A stretch of 9,163 nt of DNA from DASPKW01 sp038244055. Its GTDB lineage: Bacteria; Planctomycetota; Phycisphaerae; Tepidisphaerales; Tepidisphaeraceae. Shown in pieces: positions 1-7,109 of the stretch. The notes under the pieces were generated by a model. The model did no database searches. It worked only from the letters and a program-made list of their open reading frames with translations, and had not been told where the DNA came from. Where the stretch lies: contig JBBRTW010000282.1 of assembly GCA_038244055.1 (NCBI GenBank), positions 1-9,163 of the forward strand, in the 5' to 3' direction. Every line of letters starts with the position of its first letter. Within the stretch, counting starts at the first letter, position 1. Made by a program: the position numbers and the translations under genes.

Positions 1-116
1 GCCTCAAACTCAACAGCGCCCGCTGGACACCCGAGCATGCGGAGAACATTACGGCACTGCGGTGCCTCGACTACAGCGGACTTTGGGCCGAATTCTGGAG
101 CCAACGGGCGGCATAA
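1..116 (+). CDS. C-terminal end of a probable ISKra4-like transposase (partial, 5' end outside window)
   Basis: The frame beginning at base 3 is open from the window edge to a TAA at 114-116 and encodes 37 residues. They contain the pattern RWTPEHAENITALRCL, then WAEFW just before the stop. From memory of the family, ISKra4-type transposases end in a segment of this form: an R/W pair, a helix with 'LR', then a closing aromatic 'W..FW' before a short tail. The other two forward frames give no recognisable protein. The length and catalytic core cannot be judged because only the tail is present. It runs toward the end of the NHEJ operon and is not part of it. An unrelated protein with a chance W-rich tail is possible; the assignment rests on pattern memory only. 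Confidence 0.5.
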   Translation, partial: LKLNSARWTPEHAENITALRCLDYSGLWAEFWSQRAA

Positions 117-194
117 GTGCCGAAAACGGGAGTTACACGCGCCATTGACCCATCGGGGCAATCGCATATGGCATGATTCATCGATGGAGGGCCA
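117..194. other. Short intergenic stretch, possibly containing the right end of the insertion sequence
   Basis: These 78 bases separate the transposase-like tail from the end of the BRCT/HTH/TPR gene. If the left-edge gene is a transposase, the element's right terminus should lie here, perhaps near the segment aacgggagttacacgcgcc (about 125-143). The partner inverted repeat is outside the window, so no boundary or target duplication can be confirmed. At 183-196 the sequence gatgg-aggg-ccatc can form a 5-bp hairpin overlapping the stop codon of the neighbouring minus-strand gene. It has no T-tract, so I do not call it a terminator. Confidence 0.25.
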
Positions 195-1355
195 TCACTC
201 GTTGCGCAGCTTCTGTTTCGCATATGCCGAATATAAAGACGGCTCGGGACAGCTTCTCAGAAATGCCCGCCAGTGCTCGGCGGCCTCGCCTGGAGGATGC
301 TGTGCGTCCAGCATGTCAGCTAGATTGAAATGAGCCGATGCGCACGTCGAATCCAATCGAATACATGCCCCGAAGGCCTCCGCCGCACGATCCCACTCAC
401 CCTTCTCCATCATCAGCACGCCCAGGTTATTCCATGCATCGGCGTGCCCCGGGTCGATCTCAATCACCTGCTGATACCGTTCGATCGCCTCCGCCGGCCG
501 CCCCATCCGCGCCAGGAGCGATGCCAGATCGAAACAGATCTGCGCATCGGGCCCGCCCGCCCGCAGCGCCTGGCGATAGCTGTCTTCGGCCTCTTCGAAT
601 TGCCCGGCGATCTCCTGCTCGATCCCCCGCTCGTGCCAGTCGCGCCCGCTCCCTGGATAATTGTGCAGTCGAACCGGCAGAGGCTCGGAGGCACCCGCAT
701 CATCGAATGAAAGCCGCAGTTGCCCGTCGATCTCCGCGAGTTCGCCGTGCTCCAGGCGCACCAGCATCGGCCCATTCGCTTCCAGCATCGATAACTGGTG
801 CAGCGGCTCTTCCAGGTGCGGCAGCATCCGCCGCAACCGAAGCAGCACGCCCCGGAGCCGGGCGATGCTCACACCGCCGCCGGCCAGATCGCACAGATGT
901 CGCGCCAATGCCACTTGCCGGAAATCGAACCGCTCCACCCCGTTCTCATCCACCGCCGGCGCGATCAACCCCGCTTTCACCCACGCGCCAATCCGCGCCC
1001 GCGGCACCTTGAGCAGTTCGGCCATCGATCGCAGCGAGTATCGTAGCGGCGCATGCCCCTCATCGCCCATCGCCCGGCGGAACTCCGACTCCGCCATGAC
1101 CACCCGCGCGCTCAACTCGATCGGTTCCCCGCCGAGCGTAATCGGCAGGCTGGCCTCGCCGATCACCAGGAGCGCCATCCGGGCATGGTTGGAATAGCGC
1201 ACATACCTCCCGCCGTGGCTCCGCACCATCTCCACGAACTCCTCGTGGCACAGCTCCGCCAGCGTTCCCGCGTAACCCGCACCGGCCGCCAGCAGGGCGC
1301 GCAAACGGCGTCGGGTCATTGGGGTTGGCTCGGAACTGGCGGGCTTAGACGACAT
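195..1355 (-). CDS. BRCT-like / MerR-type HTH / TPR protein encoded in the NHEJ operon
   Basis: The protein has 386 aa if it starts at the ATG at 1355, and three segments are visible. Residues about 25-97 look like a degenerate BRCT fold: a GYAGTL strand, a helix ending in SHGGR (46-50), the strand ALLVIGE (61-67), and a closing ESEFRRAMG helix. Residues about 106-180 form a MerR-like winged helix: MAELLKVPRARIGAWVKAGL, then FDFRQVALAR and a long helix rich in Leu and Arg. From about residue 240 there are four TPR-like repeats, the clearest at 273-302 and 305-335 (ADAWNNLGVL). The start at 1355 (ATGTCGTCTAA) overlaps the ligase stop by 11 bases, suggesting translational coupling. An alternative ATG at 1319 gives 374 aa; neither has a clear ribosome-binding site. 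I recall this architecture from planctomycete proteins, but no member's function is known to me. TPRs suggest protein partners and the HTH suggests DNA binding. A role in end joining is inferred only from operon position. Confidence 0.82.
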   Translation of the reverse strand: MSSKPASSEPTPMTRRRLRALLAAGAGYAGTLAELCHEEFVEMVRSHGGRYVRYSNHARMALLVIGEASLPITLGGEPIELSARVVMAESEFRRAMGDEGHAPLRYSLRSMAELLKVPRARIGAWVKAGLIAPAVDENGVERFDFRQVALARHLCDLAGGGVSIARLRGVLLRLRRMLPHLEEPLHQLSMLEANGPMLVRLEHGELAEIDGQLRLSFDDAGASEPLPVRLHNYPGSGRDWHERGIEQEIAGQFEEAEDSYRQALRAGGPDAQICFDLASLLARMGRPAEAIERYQQVIEIDPGHADAWNNLGVLMMEKGEWDRAAEAFGACIRLDSTCASAHFNLADMLDAQHPPGEAAEHWRAFLRSCPEPSLYSAYAKQKLRNE

Positions 1356-2229
1356 GCAGTTTTTCAAACACCGGCGAGCGCAGGCGCTGGTCCGGCGTCC
1401 ACTCGAGGAACGACACCGTACAGAACAATCCCGGCTCGAGCCACCGCCCGCGAACCGGACACGGCACCACCGGCCGCGACCGCTCGCGGCCGGAAAACAT
1501 CGACAATAACTGGGCATGCATGGCGCTGTCGATGCCAGAACCGACCTGCCCGACAAATTGGATTGTACCTTCCACCTCGGCCGCAAGGATCAGGCTCTTG
1601 AATCCGCGCTCCGCGCTGGGCTCATACCCGATCATCGAGCACACGACGTCCTGTCGCTTCTTGAATTTCAACCACGCCCCCGAGCGCTCTCCAGGCTCAT
1701 ATACACTATCCACTCGTTTGGCGACGATTCCCTCCAGGCCCAGCTCGCTGACCTTCTCAAACACTTTCAATGTGCTTCCGGCCAGCGCCTTCGACATCAT
1801 GAGAATCGGATCGTCAAAAGCGGCGATGAGCGGCTCCAACTCCGCGCGCCGCTCCTCATAGGGGCACTTCATGATCGGCCTGAATTTGCTGTAGAGCAGA
1901 TCAAATGCCACATAGCGAAGCTGGCCTGCCTTTGACTTGCCCCGGCGATTCAGCAGCGCGGTGAAATTCGGCTTTCCCCCGGTGAACATCACGATCTCGC
2001 CATCGAGCACCGTGCCGCGCGGAAGGGCTGCGAGTCCACCCAGCTTTGGAAAGCGGCTCGTGAAATCCGTCTTCTGTCTTCCCACGAGCCGATATCCGCC
2101 ATCCTCGACAAAACAGAGCGCCCGAAACCCATCCCACTTGATTTCGCATCGATACATCGGCAAATCGCGCGGCTCGCTCAGTCGCGCGAGCATCGGCTCG
2201 ATGAACTGCGGCAGGCTCCTGGGTGTCAT
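1345..2229 (-). CDS. ATP-dependent DNA ligase, minimal nucleotidyltransferase plus OB-fold form
   Basis: This 294-aa enzyme seals nicked or broken DNA using ATP. All adenylation motifs are visible: motif I KWDGFR with the AMP-accepting Lys31; RQKTDFTSRFP (51-61); motif III VLDGEIV (Glu78); YVAFDLLY (106-113); motif IV EGIVAKR (166-172); and motif V WLKFKK (186-191). The C-terminal ~100 residues (VGQVGSGID and onward) form the OB-fold. There is no N-terminal DNA-binding domain, so it has the size of the ligase module of LigD or of stand-alone LigC-type ligases. The gene follows Ku directly. The ATG at 2229 lies 8 bases past the Ku stop, with a weak GAG upstream. A TTG at 2241 in the same frame would overlap the Ku TGA as TTGA and add four residues. 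Since the LigD encoded divergently lacks a ligase domain, this enzyme is probably the sealing component of the same pathway. Confidence 0.95.
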   Translation of the reverse strand: MTPRSLPQFIEPMLARLSEPRDLPMYRCEIKWDGFRALCFVEDGGYRLVGRQKTDFTSRFPKLGGLAALPRGTVLDGEIVMFTGGKPNFTALLNRRGKSKAGQLRYVAFDLLYSKFRPIMKCPYEERRAELEPLIAAFDDPILMMSKALAGSTLKVFEKVSELGLEGIVAKRVDSVYEPGERSGAWLKFKKRQDVVCSMIGYEPSAERGFKSLILAAEVEGTIQFVGQVGSGIDSAMHAQLLSMFSGRERSRPVVPCPVRGRWLEPGLFCTVSFLEWTPDQRLRSPVFEKLHVV

Positions 2230-2237
2230 CACACATC

Positions 2238-3110
2238 TCAAGAAGATTTGCGCTTGCGGTGTGCTCCCGCAGCCGACCGCTTCTGCGCGGTGGAAGGCGC
2301 CACCATCCGCGGCGGCCTGGCCTTCCCCCTGGCCTCATCCAGGCTCTTCTGCAGCGCCTCCATCAAATTGATCACCTGCGGCTCCTCTTCGGCCGGCGGC
2401 GCGACAATTTCCTTCCCAGCCACCTTCGCCTCGATCAGCTTCTCCAGATTGGCCGTGTACTTGTTCGTATACGAGCTGAAATCAAACTTCTCATCGGCGA
2501 GCTGATTCACCAGGGTCCGCGCCAGCTCCACCTCCTTTTTCTCCACTTTCACCGCCGGCACCTCGGGCTCAAACTCGGCCACCGGCTTGACATCCTGCTC
2601 GTAGGCGAGGAATGTCGCCCCCAGTAATTTGTCGATCGGGCGGATGAGAATCGGCTGCTCGCGGTTGTTGAATACGCCCGTGGCGAAGGCCACCTGCCTG
2701 GTCTCCACCATCACCTGATGCAGCAGCGCATACGGCTTGCGACCGATCACTCCATCGGGTGTGAAGTACAAAGTCCGGCCATTGTGATAGCGCGAGTCAA
2801 TTTCATCCGGATCGATGAAATGCGCGATATCCACCGACCTTTCGCCTTTGCCGCGCAGCTTGGCCAGTTCATCATCATCGATGATGACATACTTATCCTC
2901 GGCGAATTGGTAGCCGCTGACGATCTGGTCGGCCGGCACTTCTCCATGCACCGGGCAGACCTTCTGATACTTGATTCGCGCCCCGCAGTCCTTGTGGATC
3001 TGATTAAGAGCGATCCGTCCGGCGTCGCTCGATGCGGCGGTGTACGCTTTGACGGGGATACTCACCAGACTGAAGCGGATAAAACCCTTCCAGACGGGAC
3101 GGCTCGCCAT
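2238..3110 (-). CDS. ku: Ku protein, DNA-end binding component of bacterial NHEJ
   Basis: This 290-aa protein is of usual length for bacterial Ku, a homodimer that threads onto double-strand break ends and recruits LigD or ligase. The N-terminus RPVWKGFIRFSLVSIPVK (4-21) is the family signature. It is followed by IHKDCGARIKYQKVCPVHG, a GYQFAEDKYVIIDDDEL segment, and the beta-barrel and bridge region (LLHQVMVETRQVAFATGVF). The C-terminus is basic (AHRKRKSS), like the lysine-rich tails that in other bacterial Ku proteins help DNA binding and ligase stimulation. The start at 3110 is set by a strong AAAGGAG five bases upstream. The same frame stays open to an ATG at 3197, but that extension lies in promoter-like sequence and lacks family similarity. 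It is the first gene of the operon, with the ligase following within 8 bases. Confidence 0.97.
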   Translation of the reverse strand: MASRPVWKGFIRFSLVSIPVKAYTAASSDAGRIALNQIHKDCGARIKYQKVCPVHGEVPADQIVSGYQFAEDKYVIIDDDELAKLRGKGERSVDIAHFIDPDEIDSRYHNGRTLYFTPDGVIGRKPYALLHQVMVETRQVAFATGVFNNREQPILIRPIDKLLGATFLAYEQDVKPVAEFEPEVPAVKVEKKEVELARTLVNQLADEKFDFSSYTNKYTANLEKLIEAKVAGKEIVAPPAEEEPQVINLMEALQKSLDEARGKARPPRMVAPSTAQKRSAAGAHRKRKSS

Positions 3111-3115
3111 GCGAA

Positions 3116-3122
3116 CTCCTTT
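3116..3122 (-). promoter_or_regulatory. Strong Shine-Dalgarno site that sets the Ku start
   Basis: On the minus strand this reads AAAGGAG and ends five bases before the ATG at 3110. It is the best ribosome-binding site in the window and excludes the longer in-frame start at 3197. Confidence 0.85.
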
Positions 3123-3192
3123 ACGACCGGTCAAGGCCGCGTTCGAACCGTCCGTGGTGAATTGGGAAATCGGAATCTCTATCCGATGCTCG

Positions 3193-3222
3193 ATCATAGA
3201 TCGCGCGCGGCCAAGGACGCAA
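3193..3222 (-). promoter_or_regulatory. Possible sigma70-type promoter of the Ku-ligase operon
   Basis: On the minus strand there is TTGCGT (3217-3222), an 18-base spacer and TATGAT (3193-3198), which would give a leader of about 75 bases before Ku. The -10 matches five of six consensus bases; the -35 matches three. The -10 lies inside a perfect dyad CGATC-ATA-GATCG (3191-3203) that could act as an operator. This is pattern matching only. Confidence 0.3.
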
Positions 3223-3300
3223 CGTTGGAATTGTGGGGTGATTCGCGAAGGATTTTTGCCCGTCCCCCAAACCGGCTTCGCAATCTATTCTAACCGAGTG

Positions 3301-5088
3301 ATGAAGCGCCGCTCCACCAACGACTTATCGACGTATCGGGCCAAACGGAAGTTTTCCAGCACGCCCGAGCCGCCGCCGAAAGTTACGGCCAAACGAGCTG
3401 GAAAGAGATTGCGATTTTGCGTTCAGAAGCATCTCGCCAGCGCCCTGCATTATGATTTCCGGCTCGAATTCGATGGTGTTCTATTGAGCTGGGCGGTGCC
3501 CAAAGGGCCATCGCTCGACCCCGCCGACAAGCGACTGGCGATGCGAACCGAAAATCATCCTCTCGACTACGGCGACTTCGAGGGGATCATCCCCGAAGGC
3601 TACGGCGCGGGAATTGTCCTTCTCTGGGATACGGGCACCTGGGCTTGCGAGCAGGAGGATATCGCTGCCGCTCTGAAAAGGGGCGAATTGAAATTCTCGC
3701 TCGACGGCGTGAAGCTGAAAGGATCGTGGGTTCTGGTGCGCACGCGCGGCGGCGAGGGGAAAGAACAGTGGCTCCTGATCAAACATCGCGATCGTTGGTC
3801 CGGCACCGTGGATATCGCCAGTTTCGCGCCGCAGAGCGTGAAGAGTTTTGGCGATTTCCCCGACTTACTGCGAAACAGCGAACGACTCGAAATCTGGAGC
3901 AAGAAGCCACCCGTCAAATCCGGAGCGACGGCCGAGCTTTATCGCGATGTGATTCGCCGGGCCCGGGAGAAGCCGCCGGCCAGGTCGAAGCAGGCCGCAG
4001 CATCAGAACCCGGTCGGGTGAAATCGGGCGGGGCGAAAGTGGGTCGGACGAAAGTGGGCCGTGCGAAATCACCGCCGTCAAAATCCTCATCAGCCGATTC
4101 TCCAGTTGCCACACCGGTCCACTCCGGGCGGCTTCATTCCAAATCGTCCTCTTCCAATGGAGCCACATCCAAAACCCCGCGTTCCCAATCCGGCAGGGAA
4201 CTCCCCGCGAAATCGCTCCAGTTCGGCAGGAACATCCCGAAACTCAGCAATCAGGATAAGCCCCTCTATCCCGATGGTTTCACCAAGGGGCAACTCGTCG
4301 ACTACTACACGAAGATCGCGCCCTTCATCCTGCCGCATCTGCGCGGCCGTGCCGCGACCCTCAAGCGATATCCCGATGGCGTCGAGAGTAAATTCTTCTT
4401 CGAAAAACGCTGCGCGTCCCATCGGCCGGACTGGGTCAAGACCGCGACCGTCGCCCGAAGCGACAGCGAGGAAAGCATCGCCTACTGCCTGATCGATGAT
4501 CTCAGCACGCTCGTCTGGGCCGCCAATATGGCCGCGATCGAGCTGCATGTCCCCCTCGCCCTGGCGAAGAATCCCGATCGCCCGACCAGCCTCGTCTTCG
4601 ATCTCGACCCGGGCCTGCCCGCCGACATCAGAGACTGCGCCAGGGTCGCTCTCCACTTGCGCGAGCTTCTGACCGACCTGGGCCTCGAATCATTCATCAA
4701 GACCAGCGGCAGCAAAGGGCTCCATATGCTCGTGCCTCTCAACGGTTCGAATCCCACCTTCGACCAGACCAAGTCTTTCGCCCGCGCGATCGCCACGATG
4801 GTGCAGAAGGAAGATGCGGCGCGGGTCACCGCGACCATGAGCAAATCCCTGCGCACGGGAAAAGTCTTCGTCGACTGGAGCCAGAACGACCGCAACAAGA
4901 CCACCGTCTGCTGCTGGTCCATGCGGGCGACGATGGAGCCCTCGGTCTCCTCATTGATCGAGTGGGATCACGTTAATGGTATCGCCACCGCAAGAGTTTC
5001 CCCCAGGGAAGCACTGGCCGATACCGTCAATTTGAGCGAGTTGAACGCTTTGGTGGTCAGTCTTCGGCAGAAACTACCTCTTGGGTAA
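3301..5088 (+). CDS. ligD: LigD-type NHEJ end-processing protein: phosphoesterase plus polymerase, no ligase domain
   Basis: This 595-aa protein has two of the three LigD modules. Residues about 36-190 are the PE domain: VQKHLASALHYDFRLE, SWAVPKGPSLDP, and NHPLDYGDFEG. Its expected metal and catalytic residues are all present: His44, His50, Asp52, Arg54, His86 and Tyr90. Residues about 205-314 are a Ser/Lys/Arg-rich, probably disordered linker. Residues about 315-590 are the primase-type Pol domain: KLSNQDKPLYP, catalytic DLD (434-436), KTSGSKGLH (467-475) and a third acidic residue at Asp525 in VFVDW. No KxDG ligase motif exists anywhere in it. The family removes 3' blocks and adds nucleotides at Ku-bound ends. 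The start at 3301 (GTGATG) has only a weak GAG nearby; the frame stays open upstream, but that part overlaps Ku antisense and lacks similarity. The segment after Asp525 (TTVCCWSMRAT) departs from the usual TVAPYSLRAR-like form. Confidence 0.95.
   Translation: MKRRSTNDLSTYRAKRKFSSTPEPPPKVTAKRAGKRLRFCVQKHLASALHYDFRLEFDGVLLSWAVPKGPSLDPADKRLAMRTENHPLDYGDFEGIIPEGYGAGIVLLWDTGTWACEQEDIAAALKRGELKFSLDGVKLKGSWVLVRTRGGEGKEQWLLIKHRDRWSGTVDIASFAPQSVKSFGDFPDLLRNSERLEIWSKKPPVKSGATAELYRDVIRRAREKPPARSKQAAASEPGRVKSGGAKVGRTKVGRAKSPPSKSSSADSPVATPVHSGRLHSKSSSSNGATSKTPRSQSGRELPAKSLQFGRNIPKLSNQDKPLYPDGFTKGQLVDYYTKIAPFILPHLRGRAATLKRYPDGVESKFFFEKRCASHRPDWVKTATVARSDSEESIAYCLIDDLSTLVWAANMAAIELHVPLALAKNPDRPTSLVFDLDPGLPADIRDCARVALHLRELLTDLGLESFIKTSGSKGLHMLVPLNGSNPTFDQTKSFARAIATMVQKEDAARVTATMSKSLRTGKVFVDWSQNDRNKTTVCCWSMRATMEPSVSSLIEWDHVNGIATARVSPREALADTVNLSELNALVVSLRQKLPLG
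4021..4095 (+). repeat. 15-bp tandem repeat encoding a basic pentapeptide linker in LigD
   Basis: Five consecutive 15-base units, each starting aaa, occur in frame at 4021, 4036, 4051, 4066 and 4081. They encode KSGGA, KVGRT, KVGRA, KSPPS and KSSSA (residues 241-265). Units two and three are nearly identical (aaagtgggtcggacg and aaagtgggccgtgcg); the last two have diverged. The array sits in the flexible region between the PE and Pol domains, so repeat-number change would alter linker length without a frameshift. Confidence 0.8.
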
Positions 5089-5244
5089 TGGCTGTCGGCT
5101 TGAGAAGGCTTCGAACGATAGAAAGGGCGATAGGATGACGGAGCTCGATTCGGTCCGCCCCAATCATGCGGCCCACCCCAATTTCGTCAATCAAAACCAA
5201 AGACACGGCAGATCGGAGTGCCGACGGTCTGCTCGCGGTTCGAT
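5089..5244. other. Intergenic gap between convergent genes
   Basis: These 156 bases separate the end of ligD from the end of the EamA transporter gene. I found no hairpin followed by a T-run on either strand and no persuasive small gene, although a shared terminator would be expected between convergent genes. Confidence 0.4.
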
Positions 5245-5685
5245 TCACTTCCTCGGCCAGGCCGCCAGCACCGCCCCGGCCGCCATCAATGCGATTCCGC
5301 CCCAGTTCGTGAGTGTCGGCCGCTCTTTCAAAAACATCACCGCCAGGATGACCGCCAATGGCATGCTCATCTTGTCGATCGGCATCACCCTGGAGGCATC
5401 GCCGCCCGCCGAGGCCAGGGCTTTGAACATGAAGAGCCACGAAGCCGCGCCGGCCAGGCCGGTCACGGCCGCGTAGCCATACGCTTTGGCATTGAACTGC
5501 TTGAGATTCCCCCACAAGCCCATCGCGCTGACCACCGCGATCACCGCGAGGGCCTGCACGATGCTGCGGATGGCCGTGACCACGTTAGAATCCAGCGATT
5601 CCACCCCCTTCTTGCCCAGCGGGGCAATCGAAGCCGCCGCAATCGCACCCAGCGCCGCGTAGAGGAGCCATCGGTAGTCTTCCAT
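5245..5685 (-). CDS. Small EamA-family (drug/metabolite transporter superfamily) membrane protein
   Basis: This is a 146-aa integral inner-membrane protein with five hydrophobic segments at about residues 4-24, 33-57, 68-90, 102-120 and 125-143. It represents one EamA repeat; larger family members carry two in about 300 aa. Single-repeat members are thought to work as dimers. The pattern SNVVTAIRSIV, a central ASWLFMFKAL, then ASRVMPIDKMS, FLKERPTLTNWGGIALMAAGA and a charged C-terminus is characteristic of the short EamA proteins. The substrate cannot be predicted. The ATG at 5685 has no clear Shine-Dalgarno site, and there is no better start upstream. The gene lies 57 bases downstream of the Gfo/Idh/MocA gene on the same strand, so co-transcription is possible, but no functional link is evident. 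Confidence 0.9.
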   Translation of the reverse strand: MEDYRWLLYAALGAIAAASIAPLGKKGVESLDSNVVTAIRSIVQALAVIAVVSAMGLWGNLKQFNAKAYGYAAVTGLAGAASWLFMFKALASAGGDASRVMPIDKMSMPLAVILAVMFLKERPTLTNWGGIALMAAGAVLAAWPRK

Positions 5686-5742
5686 GGCGGGATTCTATGG
5701 CAATGGGCAGCGCCCTCACCAGCGGCGCGGGCGGCGGCCGGA

Positions 5743-7101
5743 TCAAATGTCCAGCGACCAGCCATTGCGATACGGTTCTTCCACCAGCGCGTTGGCCTCG
5801 ACATCATTGGTGAACTTTCGGCCGGCGGAGTCCCACTCCAGGCGCTTGCCGCGGCGGATGGCGATGTTGCCGAGCTGCACCGCTTCAGCCAGCGGGCCGG
5901 CCCAGTCGAAATGGCAACCGGCCTTCTCGCCGCCGCCCACCGCTTCGGCCCACTCCACCCAAGTGCCGCCGCGGCGCGTCAGCGTCGCCTTGAGATCCTT
6001 GAGCTTCGCGGCCCGCTGCTCGTCGAGGATCTTCGCGCCCAGCATCTTGCCCTCATCGCCGATGTACAGCGTGCCCTCGGGCGGCAGCGCCTCGCCGTTC
6101 ATCTCAGGGGGATAGGCCGGCTTTAATCCGCCGTCGTACCAGACCAGGCGCACCGCCGGCATCGGCCCGCGGGCGGGGAATTCGTAGGTGACGATCGCCG
6201 CCAGCGGCGCTGATTCGGCAAAGACCTTCGTCGAGGTGGCGCTGATGCGCACCGGCGAGGTCAGGCCCAGCGCCCGGAATGGCGTGTTGAAGTGGTGGCA
6301 TCCCATATCGCCCAGAGCCCCGGTTCCGAAATCCCACCATCCCCGGAAATTGAACGGATGGTAGACCGATCGGCCGGGCGGCTTGCGCATATTCATCTGG
6401 GTCAGGGCATGATCATCGGCCGGCCAGTCCTGCTTGAAGGGGCGTGGCGCGGCCGGCCCGAGCCATAGCTTCCAGTCGAAGGTTGAAGGAATCTTATCTT
6501 CTCCGGCGGGGCGCGCCATTCCCTGAGGCCAGATCGGGCGGTTGCTCCAGATATGCACCTCGCGCACCGCGCCGATCGCGCCGGCGGCGATGAGTTCGCA
6601 GGTGCGGCAGGCGGATTCGGAGGTGTTGGGCGATGCGGTCACCTGCGTGGCGACGCCGGCGCGCCGAGCCTGTTCGACGATGATCCGGGCCTCGTGGATC
6701 GTGCGCGTCAGCGGCTTGACGCAGCAGACGTGCTTCTTGCGCCGCAGAACCGCCGCGGTGATCATCGCATGCGTATGGTCGGGCGTGCCGACATAGACCG
6801 CATCGATTTTGTCGCCTTCGGACTGGAGCATCTCGCGATAATCCCGATATCGCCGGGCCTCGGGCCATTTGTCGAAGGCCTTCTTCGCGTAGACATCGTC
6901 CACATCGCACAAGGCCGTGATGTTGAACCCCGCCTGCGCGCAGCTCTGCAACTGGCCAAACCCAACACCCCCGATTCCCACGCCGGCGAGGCTGGGCTTG
7001 GCGTTGGCGCCAAAGGCCCGGCTGGGGATGAACTGGGTCGACGCCCAGGCCGCGGCGGCGGTCTTAATCATTGTGCGACGCGAGAAAGGGTGCTTGGTCA
7101 T
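5743..7101 (-). CDS. Tat-exported Gfo/Idh/MocA-family oxidoreductase
   Basis: This 452-aa protein is a probable NAD(P)-dependent sugar or cyclitol dehydrogenase acting outside the cytoplasm. The N-terminus has a twin-arginine signal: SRRTMIK followed by an alanine-rich hydrophobic stretch and a likely cleavage after AFGANA. The Rossmann domain starts with GVGIGGVGFG, then ALCDVDD and VYVGTPDHTHA. The usual EKP motif appears as VKPLT, keeping the lysine. The C-terminal substrate domain includes IWSNRPIWPQG, FNFRGWWDFGTGALGDMGCHHFNTP, and a closing VQLGNIAIRRGKRLEWD. This C-terminal pattern is typical of the large secreted planctomycete and verrucomicrobial subfamily. The start at 7101 is favoured because TAAGG lies eight bases upstream; a TTG at 7107 would leave only two bases of spacing. 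It is divergent from the TIM-barrel isomerase gene and probably shares a substrate with it. The exact substrate is unknown. Confidence 0.95.
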   Translation of the reverse strand: MTKHPFSRRTMIKTAAAAWASTQFIPSRAFGANAKPSLAGVGIGGVGFGQLQSCAQAGFNITALCDVDDVYAKKAFDKWPEARRYRDYREMLQSEGDKIDAVYVGTPDHTHAMITAAVLRRKKHVCCVKPLTRTIHEARIIVEQARRAGVATQVTASPNTSESACRTCELIAAGAIGAVREVHIWSNRPIWPQGMARPAGEDKIPSTFDWKLWLGPAAPRPFKQDWPADDHALTQMNMRKPPGRSVYHPFNFRGWWDFGTGALGDMGCHHFNTPFRALGLTSPVRISATSTKVFAESAPLAAIVTYEFPARGPMPAVRLVWYDGGLKPAYPPEMNGEALPPEGTLYIGDEGKMLGAKILDEQRAAKLKDLKATLTRRGGTWVEWAEAVGGGEKAGCHFDWAGPLAEAVQLGNIAIRRGKRLEWDSAGRKFTNDVEANALVEEPYRNGWSLDI

Positions 7102-7109
7102 GTCCAATA

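Noticed and set aside
1356..1586. Upstream extension of the BRCT/HTH/TPR protein to 1586
   Set aside because: The extra residues are the antisense-frame reading of the ligase C-terminal coding region, with a cysteine/arginine-rich composition typical of shadow frames.
3111..3197. Upstream extension of Ku to an ATG at 3197
   Set aside because: A strong AAAGGAG sits just before the ATG at 3110, the extension lacks similarity to Ku, and it would cover the likely promoter.
3040..3300. Upstream extension of LigD to 3040
   Set aside because: It would overlap the Ku start antisense and has no LigD-like sequence; the PE domain is properly placed when counting from 3301.
4090..4656. A 188-codon minus-strand open frame within ligD
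   Set aside because: It is fully contained in the well-supported polymerase-domain coding region and has no motifs or start signal.
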